From an uncultured Solobacterium sp. (GTDB lineage: Bacteria > Bacillota_I > Bacilli_A > Erysipelotrichales > Erysipelotrichaceae), in contig CAJJTI010000141.1 of the NCBI GenBank assembly GCA_905194705.1, forward strand, positions 1-5,015: a stretch of DNA of 5,015 nucleotides, given 5' to 3'. The first letter of the stretch is position 1. Every line of letters begins with the position of its first letter. Below the pieces are notes generated by a model that did no database searches, was not told the origin of the DNA, and saw only the letters and a list, made by a program, of their open reading frames with translations. This document shows, piece by piece, positions 1-5,015 of this stretch. The position numbers and the translations under genes are program-made.

Positions 1-528
1 AATATTTAATAAAGCACCAGCACCTTGAATAATCATGTTGTAAATGGCATTACCTGTTGCCTGCATGAAACGCTCATAAACAATTTGTACAAATATACCA
101 AATCCAAATATTGTACAGATTTGCATATATGAAATGCCTTCTCTAATGATTTCCATATCATTAGAGAATAGCAGCAGGAATTGTTTTGAACAGAAAATAC
201 CAAACAATATAAATAAAGAAGCGTGGAATAAAGCCATAAGTAAGCCATGTGTTGCAACACTGTTTGCTTTATCGAATTCTTTACTGCCTAAAAATCTTGC
301 AAGAAGAGCTTGAACACTGATAGCTCCACCAACAGATAGAGATACCATGATCATCTGGATTGGATAACATAAAGAAACAGCGTTAAGAGCTACTTCACTG
401 TATCTAGCGACAAACATACTGTCGACAATATTATATAAAGCTTGAATTACCATAGATAAAATAATAGGACCACTCATATTGAAAAGCAGTTTACCCATAG
501 GCATTGTTCCTAATTTGTTATTTTGCAT
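1..528 (-). CDS. MATE family efflux transporter, N-terminal part (truncated by window edge)
   Basis: This is an integral membrane antiporter of the MATE family, which exports drugs, dyes or metabolites using a Na+ or H+ gradient. The window holds the first 176 residues of a protein that is usually about 450 long; the rest lies beyond base 1. Family features seen: the start PMGKLLFNMSGP leading into transmembrane helix 1, the conserved acidic residue in that helix (Asp36 in YNIVDSMFVAR), a second helix around residues 47-72, then the typical SVQALLARFLG segment (71-81). More hydrophobic helices lie near 93-121 and 133-152, followed by ERFMQATGN (152-160). The ATG at 528 is supported by GGGAGG at 543-538, nine bases upstream. 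It is divergent from perR and has its own promoter and a structured leader. The family call is firm; the substrate cannot be read from sequence. Confidence 0.93.
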   Translation of the reverse strand, partial: MQNNKLGTMPMGKLLFNMSGPIILSMVIQALYNIVDSMFVARYSEVALNAVSLCYPIQMIMVSLSVGGAISVQALLARFLGSKEFDKANSVATHGLLMALFHASLFILFGIFCSKQFLLLFSNDMEIIREGISYMQICTIFGFGIFVQIVYERFMQATGNAIYNMIIQGAGALLNI

Positions 529-609
529 AATAAAAAACCTCCCAGTTCTTTTACAAAGGCACTTTGAGGTTTCTGATGTTTTCACAAAGTGGAGAAACGT
601 CTTGTTTCG
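529..609 (-). promoter_or_regulatory. Structured 5' leader of the MATE gene with possible RBS-sequestering switch
   Basis: About 80 nt lie between the predicted transcription start (near 609) and the MATE ATG. In the transcript, GAAAC (608-604) can pair with GUUUC (598-594). CACUUUG (591-585) can pair with CAAAGUG (566-560), a 7-bp stem. Competing with it, AAACCUC (572-566) is perfectly complementary to GAGGUUU (541-535), which covers the ribosome binding site GGGAGG (543-538); inside that loop CAAAG (566-562) can pair with CUUUG (558-554). The two folds cannot coexist fully. This looks like translational control, but no known riboswitch class was recognised and no folding energy was computed. 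Confidence 0.4.
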
Positions 610-615
610 GTTGAT

Positions 616-644
616 ATTAAAACAAATTATTTAATTTGCGTCAA
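616..644 (-). promoter_or_regulatory. Sigma-A-type promoter of the MATE gene
   Basis: On the minus strand, TTGACG (644-639) and TTTAAT (621-616) are separated by exactly 17 bases. Each matches five of six consensus positions. Predicted transcription start is near 609, which leaves a leader of about 80 nt before the MATE start codon. The spacer is almost entirely filled by a palindrome (623-638). Confidence 0.6.
623..638. promoter_or_regulatory. Palindromic operator candidate in the perR/MATE divergent region
   Basis: CAAATTA, two bases, then TAATTTG form a perfect inverted repeat with 7-bp arms. It sits between the -35 and -10 hexamers of the MATE promoter and ends 11 bases before the -35 of the perR promoter. 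A repressor bound here would block MATE transcription and could touch the perR promoter. It does not match the published PerR box (TTATAATNATTATAA) well, so the binding protein is unknown. In AT-rich DNA such a palindrome can also arise by chance. Confidence 0.35.
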
Positions 645-649
645 GTTCA

Positions 650-678
650 TTGACAAAAATATAAATTTAAGTCATAAT
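650..678 (+). promoter_or_regulatory. Sigma-A-type promoter of the perR-rbr operon
   Basis: TTGACA (650-655) and CATAAT (673-678) are separated by 17 bases: a perfect -35 and a five-of-six -10. Predicted start is near 685, giving a leader of about 20 nt. The ribosome binding site AAGGAG (695-700) follows, four bases before the perR ATG, which is slightly short spacing. Confidence 0.7.
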
Positions 679-704
679 GAAAACTGTTCTCAATAAGGAG
701 TTGA

Positions 705-1100
705 ATGAAGACAAGAAATACACATCAAAAAGAAATTATCCAAAATATTATGCAGGGGAAAGGAGTGCACAAACATGCCGAAGATGTACTTCTTGAAGCA
801 AAACAAATGGATAGCAGTATTGGACTTGCAACGATTTATCGAAATCTAAATTCTCTTGCTCAACAAGGTAAGATTCAGAAAATCGAAGGAACAGGTTATA
901 GCTATTATGATGCTAATCCAGTACCACATGATCACTTTATCTGTAGTGAATGTGGCGATATTATGGATGTTATTTCTGATTATGATCAAGCACTTGATAG
1001 TTATGCAGAAATAGTGACAGGTGCTAAAATTGTTAAACATTCTATAACTTACGAGGGATTATGTGAAAAGTGTTTAAAAATACACGAAGGAGAAAAATAA
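705..1100 (+). CDS. perR: Fur-family peroxide-responsive repressor, PerR type
   Basis: This is a cytoplasmic dimeric metal-dependent repressor of 131 residues. The N-terminal winged helix contains SSIGLATIYRNLNSL (38-51), the family's recognition-helix region. Aligning by eye to Bacillus subtilis PerR, all five regulatory-metal ligands are present: His22, Asp69, His75, His77 and Asp88. The two structural zinc pairs are Cys80/Cys83 and Cys120/Cys123. Asp88 aligns with PerR Asp104, where Fur proteins normally have Glu, so a peroxide sensor is favoured over an iron or zinc regulator. In PerR, Fe-catalysed oxidation of the metal-binding histidines by peroxide releases DNA. It is the first gene of an operon whose second gene, rubrerythrin, is a classic PerR target, and is probably autoregulated, although no good PerR box was seen. 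The ATG at 705 is the only in-frame start with an AAGGAG upstream. Confidence 0.9.
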   Translation: MKTRNTHQKEIIQNIMQGKGVHKHAEDVLLEAKQMDSSIGLATIYRNLNSLAQQGKIQKIEGTGYSYYDANPVPHDHFICSECGDIMDVISDYDQALDSYAEIVTGAKIVKHSITYEGLCEKCLKIHEGEK

Positions 1101-1639
1101 TGGAGTTAAAAGGTAGTAAAACAGAAGCTAATTTACAAAAAGCATTTGCAGGAGAATCTCAAGCTAGAAACAAATATACATATTTTGCAGAAAAAGCTAG
1201 AGAAGAAGGTTATGAACAAATCGCTAATTTCTTCTTAGAAACAGCACGTAATGAACAAGAACATGCAAAACAATGGTTCAAAGCTCTATGCGGTGGTGAA
1301 ATTCCTACAACAGCAGAAGCACTTCAAATGGGTGTAGATGGTGAAAACGAAGAATGGACAAGCATGTACAAAGAAATGGCAGAAGATGCTAGAAATGAAG
1401 GTTTCACAAGAATCGCTGCGCAAATGGAAATGGTTGCTAAAGTAGAAAAAGAACACGAAGAAAGATATCAAAAACTTCTTGATGATCTAAAAGCACAAAA
1501 GACATTTGCTAAAGATGAACCAGTTGTATGGCAATGTGAAATCTGTGGTTATACAGTAACATCAAAGACAGCTCCAAAAGTATGCCCATTATGTGGATAT
1601 AAAGAAAGCTTCTTCGAAATTAAGAAAGAAAACTATTAA
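1100..1639 (+). CDS. rbr: Rubrerythrin (non-haem di-iron peroxidase)
   Basis: Rubrerythrin reduces hydrogen peroxide to water in the cytoplasm of anaerobes, drawing electrons from NAD(P)H via partner redox proteins. The protein has 179 residues in the classical order. A ferritin-like four-helix domain (about 1-135) carries the di-iron ligands: Glu19, Glu52-x-x-His55 (NEQEHA), Glu92 and Glu95, and Glu116-x-x-His119 (EKEHEE). A C-terminal rubredoxin-like domain (about 142-179) has Cys146/Cys149 and Cys162/Cys165 (CEIC and CPLCG) for one Fe. Both metal sites look intact. The start chosen is the ATG at 1100: it overlaps the perR stop by one base (TAATG) and has AAGGAG at 1087-1092, seven bases upstream. 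An in-frame ATG at 1070 would add ten residues that do not belong to the family. The overlap implies translational coupling to perR. Confidence 0.96.
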   Translation: MELKGSKTEANLQKAFAGESQARNKYTYFAEKAREEGYEQIANFFLETARNEQEHAKQWFKALCGGEIPTTAEALQMGVDGENEEWTSMYKEMAEDARNEGFTRIAAQMEMVAKVEKEHEERYQKLLDDLKAQKTFAKDEPVVWQCEICGYTVTSKTAPKVCPLCGYKESFFEIKKENY

Positions 1640-1640
1640 T

Positions 1641-1676
1641 AAAAAGAAAAGGTCGCAAGTAATTGCGGCCTTAATT
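1641..1676. terminator. Bidirectional Rho-independent terminator between rbr and the ECF S-component gene
   Basis: GGTCGCAA (1651-1658), loop GTAA, and TTGCGGCC (1663-1670) form an 8-bp stem with one G-T wobble. Read on the minus strand it is followed by a strong U tract (the complement of the A-rich 1641-1650). On the plus strand the run after the stem, TTAATT, is weaker. It serves two convergent operons whose stop codons are 31 bases apart. The last base of the stem abuts the stop codon of the minus-strand gene. Confidence 0.85.
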
Positions 1677-2261
1677 CATATGATCTAATGCTTTGGAAAC
1701 AGCTGTAGCGATAATACAGCATACAATCATTTCTATTGCACCCTGTACTCCAACCATAGCTAGGATTAATGCAATAGGACCATTAGTTCCAAGCTTTTCA
1801 GCAAAGCCCTGGATATAGTCGGTGTTGTAATAGAAAAGCATGATGAATCCCATAAAGAATACAGTATTGAAAAATGGACAGCTTAATGAACCAATGATTC
1901 TGCTGCTGTTCTTTTTTTCATTCTTTGTAAGAGCTTTATAAATAAGTCCACAAAGTAAGCCGCATAAGATTCTCGCAATAACTGTTACGATGAAACATGC
2001 CCATGGATTTATACCTAATAAAACAGATTTCATACCACCATCAGTAAATGCCTGGAAGAAACTTGTTAATCCAAAGATAGCACCAAGTACAGCACCTGCT
2101 AGAGGACCTAATGTCATTGCACCAATAGCTACCGGAACGCATAAGAAGCTTACGTTTAACATTGGTGTTTTAAATTGCCCAAGTGAAGTAAATGCCATAA
2201 CTAATACAACGGCAGATAAAAATGCTAAGTTTGTTAAGTATTTTGTTTTTTGATTCTTCAT
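1671..2261 (-). CDS. ECF transporter S component (substrate-binding membrane subunit), substrate unknown
   Basis: This 196-residue, very hydrophobic protein looks like the substrate-capture subunit of an energy-coupling-factor importer, which works with a shared EcfT and two ATPases encoded elsewhere. About six membrane segments can be seen (roughly 8-26, 36-54, 56-72, 84-108, 122-145 and 162-190). TM1 carries the small-residue motif Ala13-x3-Ala17 that S components use to contact EcfT. The PVAIGAMTLGPLAGAVLGAIFGLTSFF-like block (43-69) and GINPW (83-87) resemble the PF12822-type S components, a family that includes pantothenate and other vitamin transporters; the substrate cannot be assigned. 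The ATG at 2261 overlaps the stop of the upstream HD-domain gene (ATGA), so translation is probably coupled; its own Shine-Dalgarno is poor (AAGGG 11 bases away, or AGGG only two bases away). Confidence 0.85.
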   Translation of the reverse strand: MKNQKTKYLTNLAFLSAVVLVMAFTSLGQFKTPMLNVSFLCVPVAIGAMTLGPLAGAVLGAIFGLTSFFQAFTDGGMKSVLLGINPWACFIVTVIARILCGLLCGLIYKALTKNEKKNSSRIIGSLSCPFFNTVFFMGFIMLFYYNTDYIQGFAEKLGTNGPIALILAMVGVQGAIEMIVCCIIATAVSKALDHMN

Positions 2262-2845
2262 TTCCCTAAATTCCCTTTTCTAATATTTTCTTGAATAATT
2301 GAATTTGCTAATTCATATAATGTGTCAGATCCTTTTTTCGTACCAGTCTGTCTAGCATAAACTTGTTCTGCTTTGACATTGTGGTTTTTCCAGTCGATAC
2401 CATTATTTGCATTATTTAACAACATTGGCTGAATATTATCCATAGCTCTCGCAAATTGAGATTCTGATGTTTCTTGGGCCTCAAATTCATCAAATAAAGC
2501 AATTAATTCTTTTTTCTGATCCTCAGGTAATAGAGAATAGATTTTTTCTTTGGCTTTCTCTTCTCTTTCTTTTTGTGTCTTTTTACCTTCAGGATCATAT
2601 GCATAAGTATCGCCAGCATATATTTCAACAATGTCATGGATTAAACACATCATCATTGTTTTGGCTATATCTATTTCGTTATTTGCATATTCTTTTAATA
2701 GATATGCCATGACAGCCATATGCCAAGCGTGTTCTGCATCATTTTCATTTCGACCATTTCCAGATAAATGTGTTTGTCTGAAAATATTTTTTTCTTTGTC
2801 GATTTCCAAGATAAATTTTAATTGTTCTTGTAATCGCTTTGTCAT
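2258..2845 (-). CDS. HD-domain phosphohydrolase, YfbR/HDDC2-like 5'-nucleotidase
   Basis: This 195-residue cytoplasmic protein matches the HD_3 branch of metal-dependent phosphohydrolases, of which E. coli YfbR (a 5'-deoxynucleotidase) is the best known. Visible active-site residues: Arg24 (FRQT), His39 (AEHAWHMA), His70-Asp71 (LIHDIVEIYAGD) with Glu74 and Asp79, and Asp136 (ARAMDNIQP). Spacings Arg-His (15), HD-Glu and HD-Asp agree with YfbR Arg18, His33, His68-Asp69, Glu72 and Asp77. The likely reaction is removal of the 5' phosphate from nucleoside monophosphates; the true substrate is not shown. The start at 2845 is preferred over an in-frame ATG at 2881: it has AAAGGGGG five bases upstream, and the extra 12 residues would overlap the -10 promoter element. 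It is the first gene of a two-gene operon with the ECF S component. Confidence 0.87.
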   Translation of the reverse strand: MTKRLQEQLKFILEIDKEKNIFRQTHLSGNGRNENDAEHAWHMAVMAYLLKEYANNEIDIAKTMMMCLIHDIVEIYAGDTYAYDPEGKKTQKEREEKAKEKIYSLLPEDQKKELIALFDEFEAQETSESQFARAMDNIQPMLLNNANNGIDWKNHNVKAEQVYARQTGTKKGSDTLYELANSIIQENIRKGNLGK

Positions 2846-2850
2846 GTAAT

Positions 2851-2858
2851 CCCCCTTT
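2851..2858 (-). promoter_or_regulatory. Ribosome binding site that decides the HD-gene start
   Basis: AAAGGGGG on the minus strand lies five bases before the ATG at 2845. The longer in-frame start at 2881 has no such site, so the shorter protein is preferred. Confidence 0.75.
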
Positions 2859-2869
2859 ACTTTTGAATT

Positions 2870-2875
2870 AGTATA
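2870..2875 (-). promoter_or_regulatory. Probable -10 element of the HD/ECF operon
   Basis: TATACT on the minus strand matches five of six -10 positions and would start RNA near 2863, just ahead of the ribosome binding site. No -35 at the right distance was found: the only candidate, TTGTAC (2902-2897), is 21 bases away. The promoter call is therefore tentative. Confidence 0.4.
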
Positions 2876-2908
2876 CCCCATATTTCAGTGGATTTGGTAC
2901 AAAGAAAC

Positions 2909-2917
2909 TGCTAATAT
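2909..2917 (+). promoter_or_regulatory. Extended -10 promoter candidate for the CpXC operon
   Basis: TGCTAATAT is an extended -10 (TGn plus TAATAT, five of six). No good -35 is present, as is common for extended -10 promoters. The predicted transcription start is about 2924-2925, at the ATG of the next gene, so the first mRNA of the operon may have almost no leader. Confidence 0.45.
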
Positions 2918-2924
2918 ATGGAAT

Positions 2925-3629
2925 ATGAAATTAGATAGTTATAAATTTACAGATTATTACCACAAATATATCGTCTTTGAAGCAGATGATTTAACGGATT
3001 ACATGAAAGAAAGAATTAAGGTAACAGAAAAAGACTGTTATATGCTATGTTCTTGTTTTGTTGATCAAGAAAATGGATTGCTTAGCTTTAATGTACTTTC
3101 TATTGGTGCTTCTTTTGATAAGTGTACTAAAGGTTTAAAAAGAAAAAGTATGCTTGCAATATTTGGAGCAGATTTTGTTATGGATTTAGAGTGTAGAATT
3201 ATTGAACCAACATTAGAAATGATACAGAAAAATAAAGCTTTTATTGAAAATGCTGAAAAAGATGAAGATGAAGATTTGATGGCTACTAGATTTGATAACA
3301 GAATAGATGATGTACGTGATTTATATTATCCAGATATTGTTTCTGTTGGGATATTAGAAGCACCTTCTATTGTTGAATTAGATATGAAAATTAAAAGATT
3401 TCATGGTCCATTTCTTGAAGGTAATTTATTAGACGTTCCAGAGGATATGAAAAAAGTACATACAGATGATTTAGTTAGGGCTTTACCATATTATATGGAT
3501 TCTTCGCGATTAGTTGCTGTGTTTGTTGGAGAAAAATTATCCAAAGAAGCTAGAAAACAATACAACAAAATGATGAAATTAGGTAAAGAAGCTATATTTG
3601 GTTTTAGTAAACCAATATTAAGGAGTTAA
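2925..3629 (+). CDS. Uncharacterised protein, first gene of the CpXC operon
   Basis: I do not recognise this 234-residue protein. It looks soluble: no signal peptide or membrane segment is visible. It is rich in charged residues, with an acidic stretch at 111-117 (EKDEDED) that may link an N-terminal part (1-108) to a C-terminal part (about 128-230). Five cysteines (38, 42, 44, 67, 90) lie in the N-terminal half; Cys38, Cys42 and Cys44 are close together but do not form a standard zinc motif. The C-terminus is basic (KLSKEARKQYNKMMKLGKE, 204-222). The ATG at 2925 lacks a ribosome binding site; the reading frame stays open to 2850 without any ATG, GTG or TTG, so a better upstream start was not found. 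The next gene follows after two bases and its ribosome binding site lies in this gene's final codons, so the two are probably co-expressed and functionally linked. Confidence 0.8.
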   Translation: MKLDSYKFTDYYHKYIVFEADDLTDYMKERIKVTEKDCYMLCSCFVDQENGLLSFNVLSIGASFDKCTKGLKRKSMLAIFGADFVMDLECRIIEPTLEMIQKNKAFIENAEKDEDEDLMATRFDNRIDDVRDLYYPDIVSVGILEAPSIVELDMKIKRFHGPFLEGNLLDVPEDMKKVHTDDLVRALPYYMDSSRLVAVFVGEKLSKEARKQYNKMMKLGKEAIFGFSKPILRS

Positions 3630-3631
3630 AA

Positions 3632-4276
3632 ATGGAAGGTAGTTCAATTAGTAAAATTAAGTGTCCATATTGTGGTACAGAGTTCGAATTTACAAAATAT
3701 GATTTTATCAATGCAGATAAAGATAGAGATTTAAGAGATGAGTGTGTATCAGGCGATTTATTTAGAGTAAGTTGTCCACATTGTAAAAAAGAATTCATGT
3801 TGCTATATCCTGTTTTATATTTTGATCCATCTCATAAGTTTGTTATTTGGTTCAGCGCAAAAGAAATGCCTAAATCAATGGATGCATTAAAAAAAGAAAT
3901 TGCAAGGAGTGGTTATACATTAAGAAGATGTAGTACATTAGATGAATTTACAGAAAAAATTCAGATATTTGAAGATGGACTAGATGATGTAATGGTAGAA
4001 CTTGCAAAATATGACTGTTTCATCGAATTCATTGATAATAAAAAAGGTACAGTAGAAGATATAACAGCAATTACATATGAACGTGCAGATAATGGTGTTA
4101 TCAAGATTAATGTGCGTGCAGATGATAAAGGTATGTCATTTACTATTCCATTATCTATGATGGAAGAAGAAATGAATACAGATATAGATAAATACAAAGT
4201 AAACAATGAAGATTGGCCTTGTATTAATCGAGACTATATCATTAGTTTATTCAAGAAAACCGAAGGAAAAGCATAA
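3632..4276 (+). CDS. CpXC domain protein (zinc-ribbon-like), function unknown
   Basis: The 214-residue protein begins with two Cys-Pro-x-Cys knuckles: Cys11-Pro-Tyr-Cys14 and Cys48-Pro-His-Cys51. Between them are the acidic, Asp/Leu-rich segment and SGDLFRVSCPHC (40-51), followed by LLYPVLYFDP (57-66) and a hydrophobic strand. This arrangement is the CpXC domain (PF14353), an uncharacterised bacterial/archaeal domain that is usually about 120-135 residues. The four cysteines probably bind Zn2+ (inference). The domain is followed by a C-terminal extension (about 130-214) with beta-rich stretches such as GVIKINVRADDKGMSFTIPL (155-174), which I do not recognise. The start has AGGAG at 3621-3625, six bases upstream, inside the end of the preceding gene. 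A terminator follows immediately, so this is the last gene of a two-gene operon. Confidence 0.85.
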   Translation: MEGSSISKIKCPYCGTEFEFTKYDFINADKDRDLRDECVSGDLFRVSCPHCKKEFMLLYPVLYFDPSHKFVIWFSAKEMPKSMDALKKEIARSGYTLRRCSTLDEFTEKIQIFEDGLDDVMVELAKYDCFIEFIDNKKGTVEDITAITYERADNGVIKINVRADDKGMSFTIPLSMMEEEMNTDIDKYKVNNEDWPCINRDYIISLFKKTEGKA

Positions 4277-4300
4277 GCCACAGAAATGTGGTTTTTGTTT
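4275..4300 (+). terminator. Rho-independent terminator of the CpXC operon
   Basis: CCACA (4278-4282), loop GAAA and TGTGG (4287-4291) form a stem, extended by a G-T and two A-T pairs, followed by TTTTTGTTT. The stem begins at the stop codon of the CpXC gene. The stable GAAA tetraloop and T run make this a convincing terminator. Confidence 0.85.
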
Positions 4301-4318
4301 ATCAATAGATACACGTAA

Positions 4319-4356
4319 CAAAGTACTTTGACGATAAGCTAAAAATACATTATCCT
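4319..4356 (+). promoter_or_regulatory. Promoter of the PLD-helicase gene with an overlapping palindrome
   Basis: TTGACG (4328-4333) and TATCCT (4351-4356) are 17 bases apart; they match five and four of six positions. A perfect 12-bp palindrome, CAAAGTACTTTG (4319-4330), overlaps the first half of the -35 and could be an operator. The ribosome binding site AAAGGA (4362-4367) follows, seven bases before the ATG. Confidence 0.5.
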
Positions 4357-4374
4357 GATCTAAAGGATATAATC

Positions 4375-5015
4375 ATGGATAAATTTTTTAATGATATTAG
4401 TTTAGGACTTGAAACAGCATTTATAGATAGAAGTATTAACTCTAATTCTTTTTATCAACCTGAATTTTTATCAAATAATTATGAACAAGGAAGAAAGGTA
4501 CTAGTTTCTTTAGAAAAAGAATTACTAAATTGTGATGAATTTTCTATAAGTGTAGCTTTTATTACAAGAAGTGGAATTGAACCCTTACTTTTAACATTAA
4601 AAGAATTAGAAAAAAAGAATATAAAAGGAAGAATTTTAACAACAGACTATTTGTTATTTAGTAATCCTAGTGCATTAGATAAATTAAATGAATTATCTAA
4701 TATTGAACTGAAAATGTATAAAACAAGTCGAGAAAGTGGTGGTTTTCATACTAAGGGATATATTTTTAAACAGGATGAAATCTATCGCATTATCATTGGT
4801 AGTTCTAACTTAACAATAGATGCCTTAACACGTAATAGAGAATGGAATACAAAGCTAGTTACAAGTAGTGATGGAGCAATCTTACATGAGATAAAAGATG
4901 AATTTGAAGATTTATGGCAACATCCTGAAACGAAAAATTATAGTGAAGTAGCAGCAGATTATCGTATTAGCTACTTTGAAAATAAAATCAAAATTAAACA
5001 AGAAGAAATAGAAAA
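4375..5015 (+). CDS. PLD-like nuclease/DEAD-type helicase, N-terminal part (truncated by window edge)
   Basis: The first 213 residues match the N-terminal phospholipase-D-like (HKD nuclease, COG3886/BfiI-type) domain of large bacterial proteins that continue into a superfamily 2 helicase and a C-terminal DUF3427 region, about 950-1000 residues in total. Only the PLD domain is visible; the helicase part is inferred from the family. Diagnostic segments: GLETAFIDRS (11-20), ISVAFITRSGIEPLL (58-72), ILTTDYLLFSNPSAL (87-101), and the active-site pieces FHTKGYIF (124-131) and IGSSNLT (141-147), followed by NREWNTKL (154-161). His125, Lys127 and Asn145 fit the H-x-K and GSxN nuclease motif, while the Asp of a canonical HKD motif is replaced by Lys132, as in some BfiI-like members. 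It may process DNA in repair or defence against foreign DNA. The ATG has AAAGGA seven bases upstream. Confidence 0.88.
   Translation, partial: MDKFFNDISLGLETAFIDRSINSNSFYQPEFLSNNYEQGRKVLVSLEKELLNCDEFSISVAFITRSGIEPLLLTLKELEKKNIKGRILTTDYLLFSNPSALDKLNELSNIELKMYKTSRESGGFHTKGYIFKQDEIYRIIIGSSNLTIDALTRNREWNTKLVTSSDGAILHEIKDEFEDLWQHPETKNYSEVAADYRISYFENKIKIKQEEIE

Noticed and set aside
33..260. Open frame of 75 codons on the minus strand
   Set aside because: It lies in another frame of the MATE gene, whose translation matches its family throughout.
666..680. Possible PerR box around the perR -10
   Set aside because: By eye only about nine of fourteen defined positions match TTATAATNATTATAA, which is weak in AT-rich DNA.
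846..1040. Open frame antisense to perR
   Set aside because: Shadow of the Fur-family coding sequence; no ribosome binding site and low-complexity composition.
1070..1099. Upstream in-frame ATG for rubrerythrin
   Set aside because: It would lie inside perR and add ten residues foreign to the family; the ATG at 1100 has the proper ribosome binding site.
2467..2849. Two overlapping plus-strand open frames opposite the HD gene
   Set aside because: Both are antisense shadows of a gene with intact active-site motifs.
2846..2881. Upstream in-frame ATG at 2881 for the HD-domain gene
   Set aside because: No ribosome binding site there; the extension covers the -10 element and the strong AAAGGGGG that serves the ATG at 2845.
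3961..4206. Minus-strand open frame opposite the CpXC gene
   Set aside because: Serine/isoleucine-rich translation typical of antisense shadow; no ribosome binding site.
1..5015. tRNA, rRNA, CRISPR arrays, insertion sequences or attachment sites
   Set aside because: No repeated spacer pattern, transposase-like translation, terminal inverted repeats or tRNA-like cloverleaf was seen; intergenic regions are all under 200 bases.

Overview
The window is AT-rich, protein-dense DNA with strong AAGGAG/GGGAGG-type ribosome binding sites, sigma-A-like promoters and short Rho-independent terminators. That points to a low-GC Bacillota. A PerR-type regulator coupled to rubrerythrin, plus an ECF vitamin-transporter S component, fits an anaerobic gut-type Firmicute (Erysipelotrichia or Clostridia). 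The exact taxon is inference; no rRNA or tRNA gene is present to fix it.

Layout. (1) 1-528, minus strand: the N-terminal part of a MATE-family multidrug efflux protein, cut by the window edge. (2) 529-704: a divergent regulatory region with a good promoter on each strand, a 16-bp palindrome filling the spacer of the MATE promoter, and a MATE leader of about 80 nt that can fold into competing hairpins, one of which hides the ribosome binding site. (3) 705-1639, plus strand: a peroxide-defence operon, perR followed by rbr with overlapping stop and start. (4) 1641-1676: a bidirectional terminator between convergent operons. (5) 1671-2845, minus strand: an HD-domain 5'-nucleotidase-like gene translationally coupled (ATGA overlap) to an ECF transporter S component. 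(6) 2925-4276, plus strand: two genes of unknown function in a tight operon, the second carrying a CpXC zinc-finger-like domain, closed by a clear terminator. The first may be made from a leaderless mRNA. (7) 4375-5015, plus strand: the start of a large PLD-nuclease/helicase protein (HKD-family N-terminal domain), cut by the right edge, with its own promoter.

How the genes work together. PerR should sense peroxide through its Fe/Mn site and release the perR-rbr promoter. Rubrerythrin then reduces hydrogen peroxide. The MATE pump shares the control region and could be co-regulated, though no convincing PerR box was found. The HD enzyme and S component probably form a salvage or uptake unit of unknown substrate. 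The CpXC pair and the PLD-helicase are adjacent but separated by a terminator and a promoter, so they need not act together. The least explained parts are the CpXC two-gene operon and the structured MATE leader.
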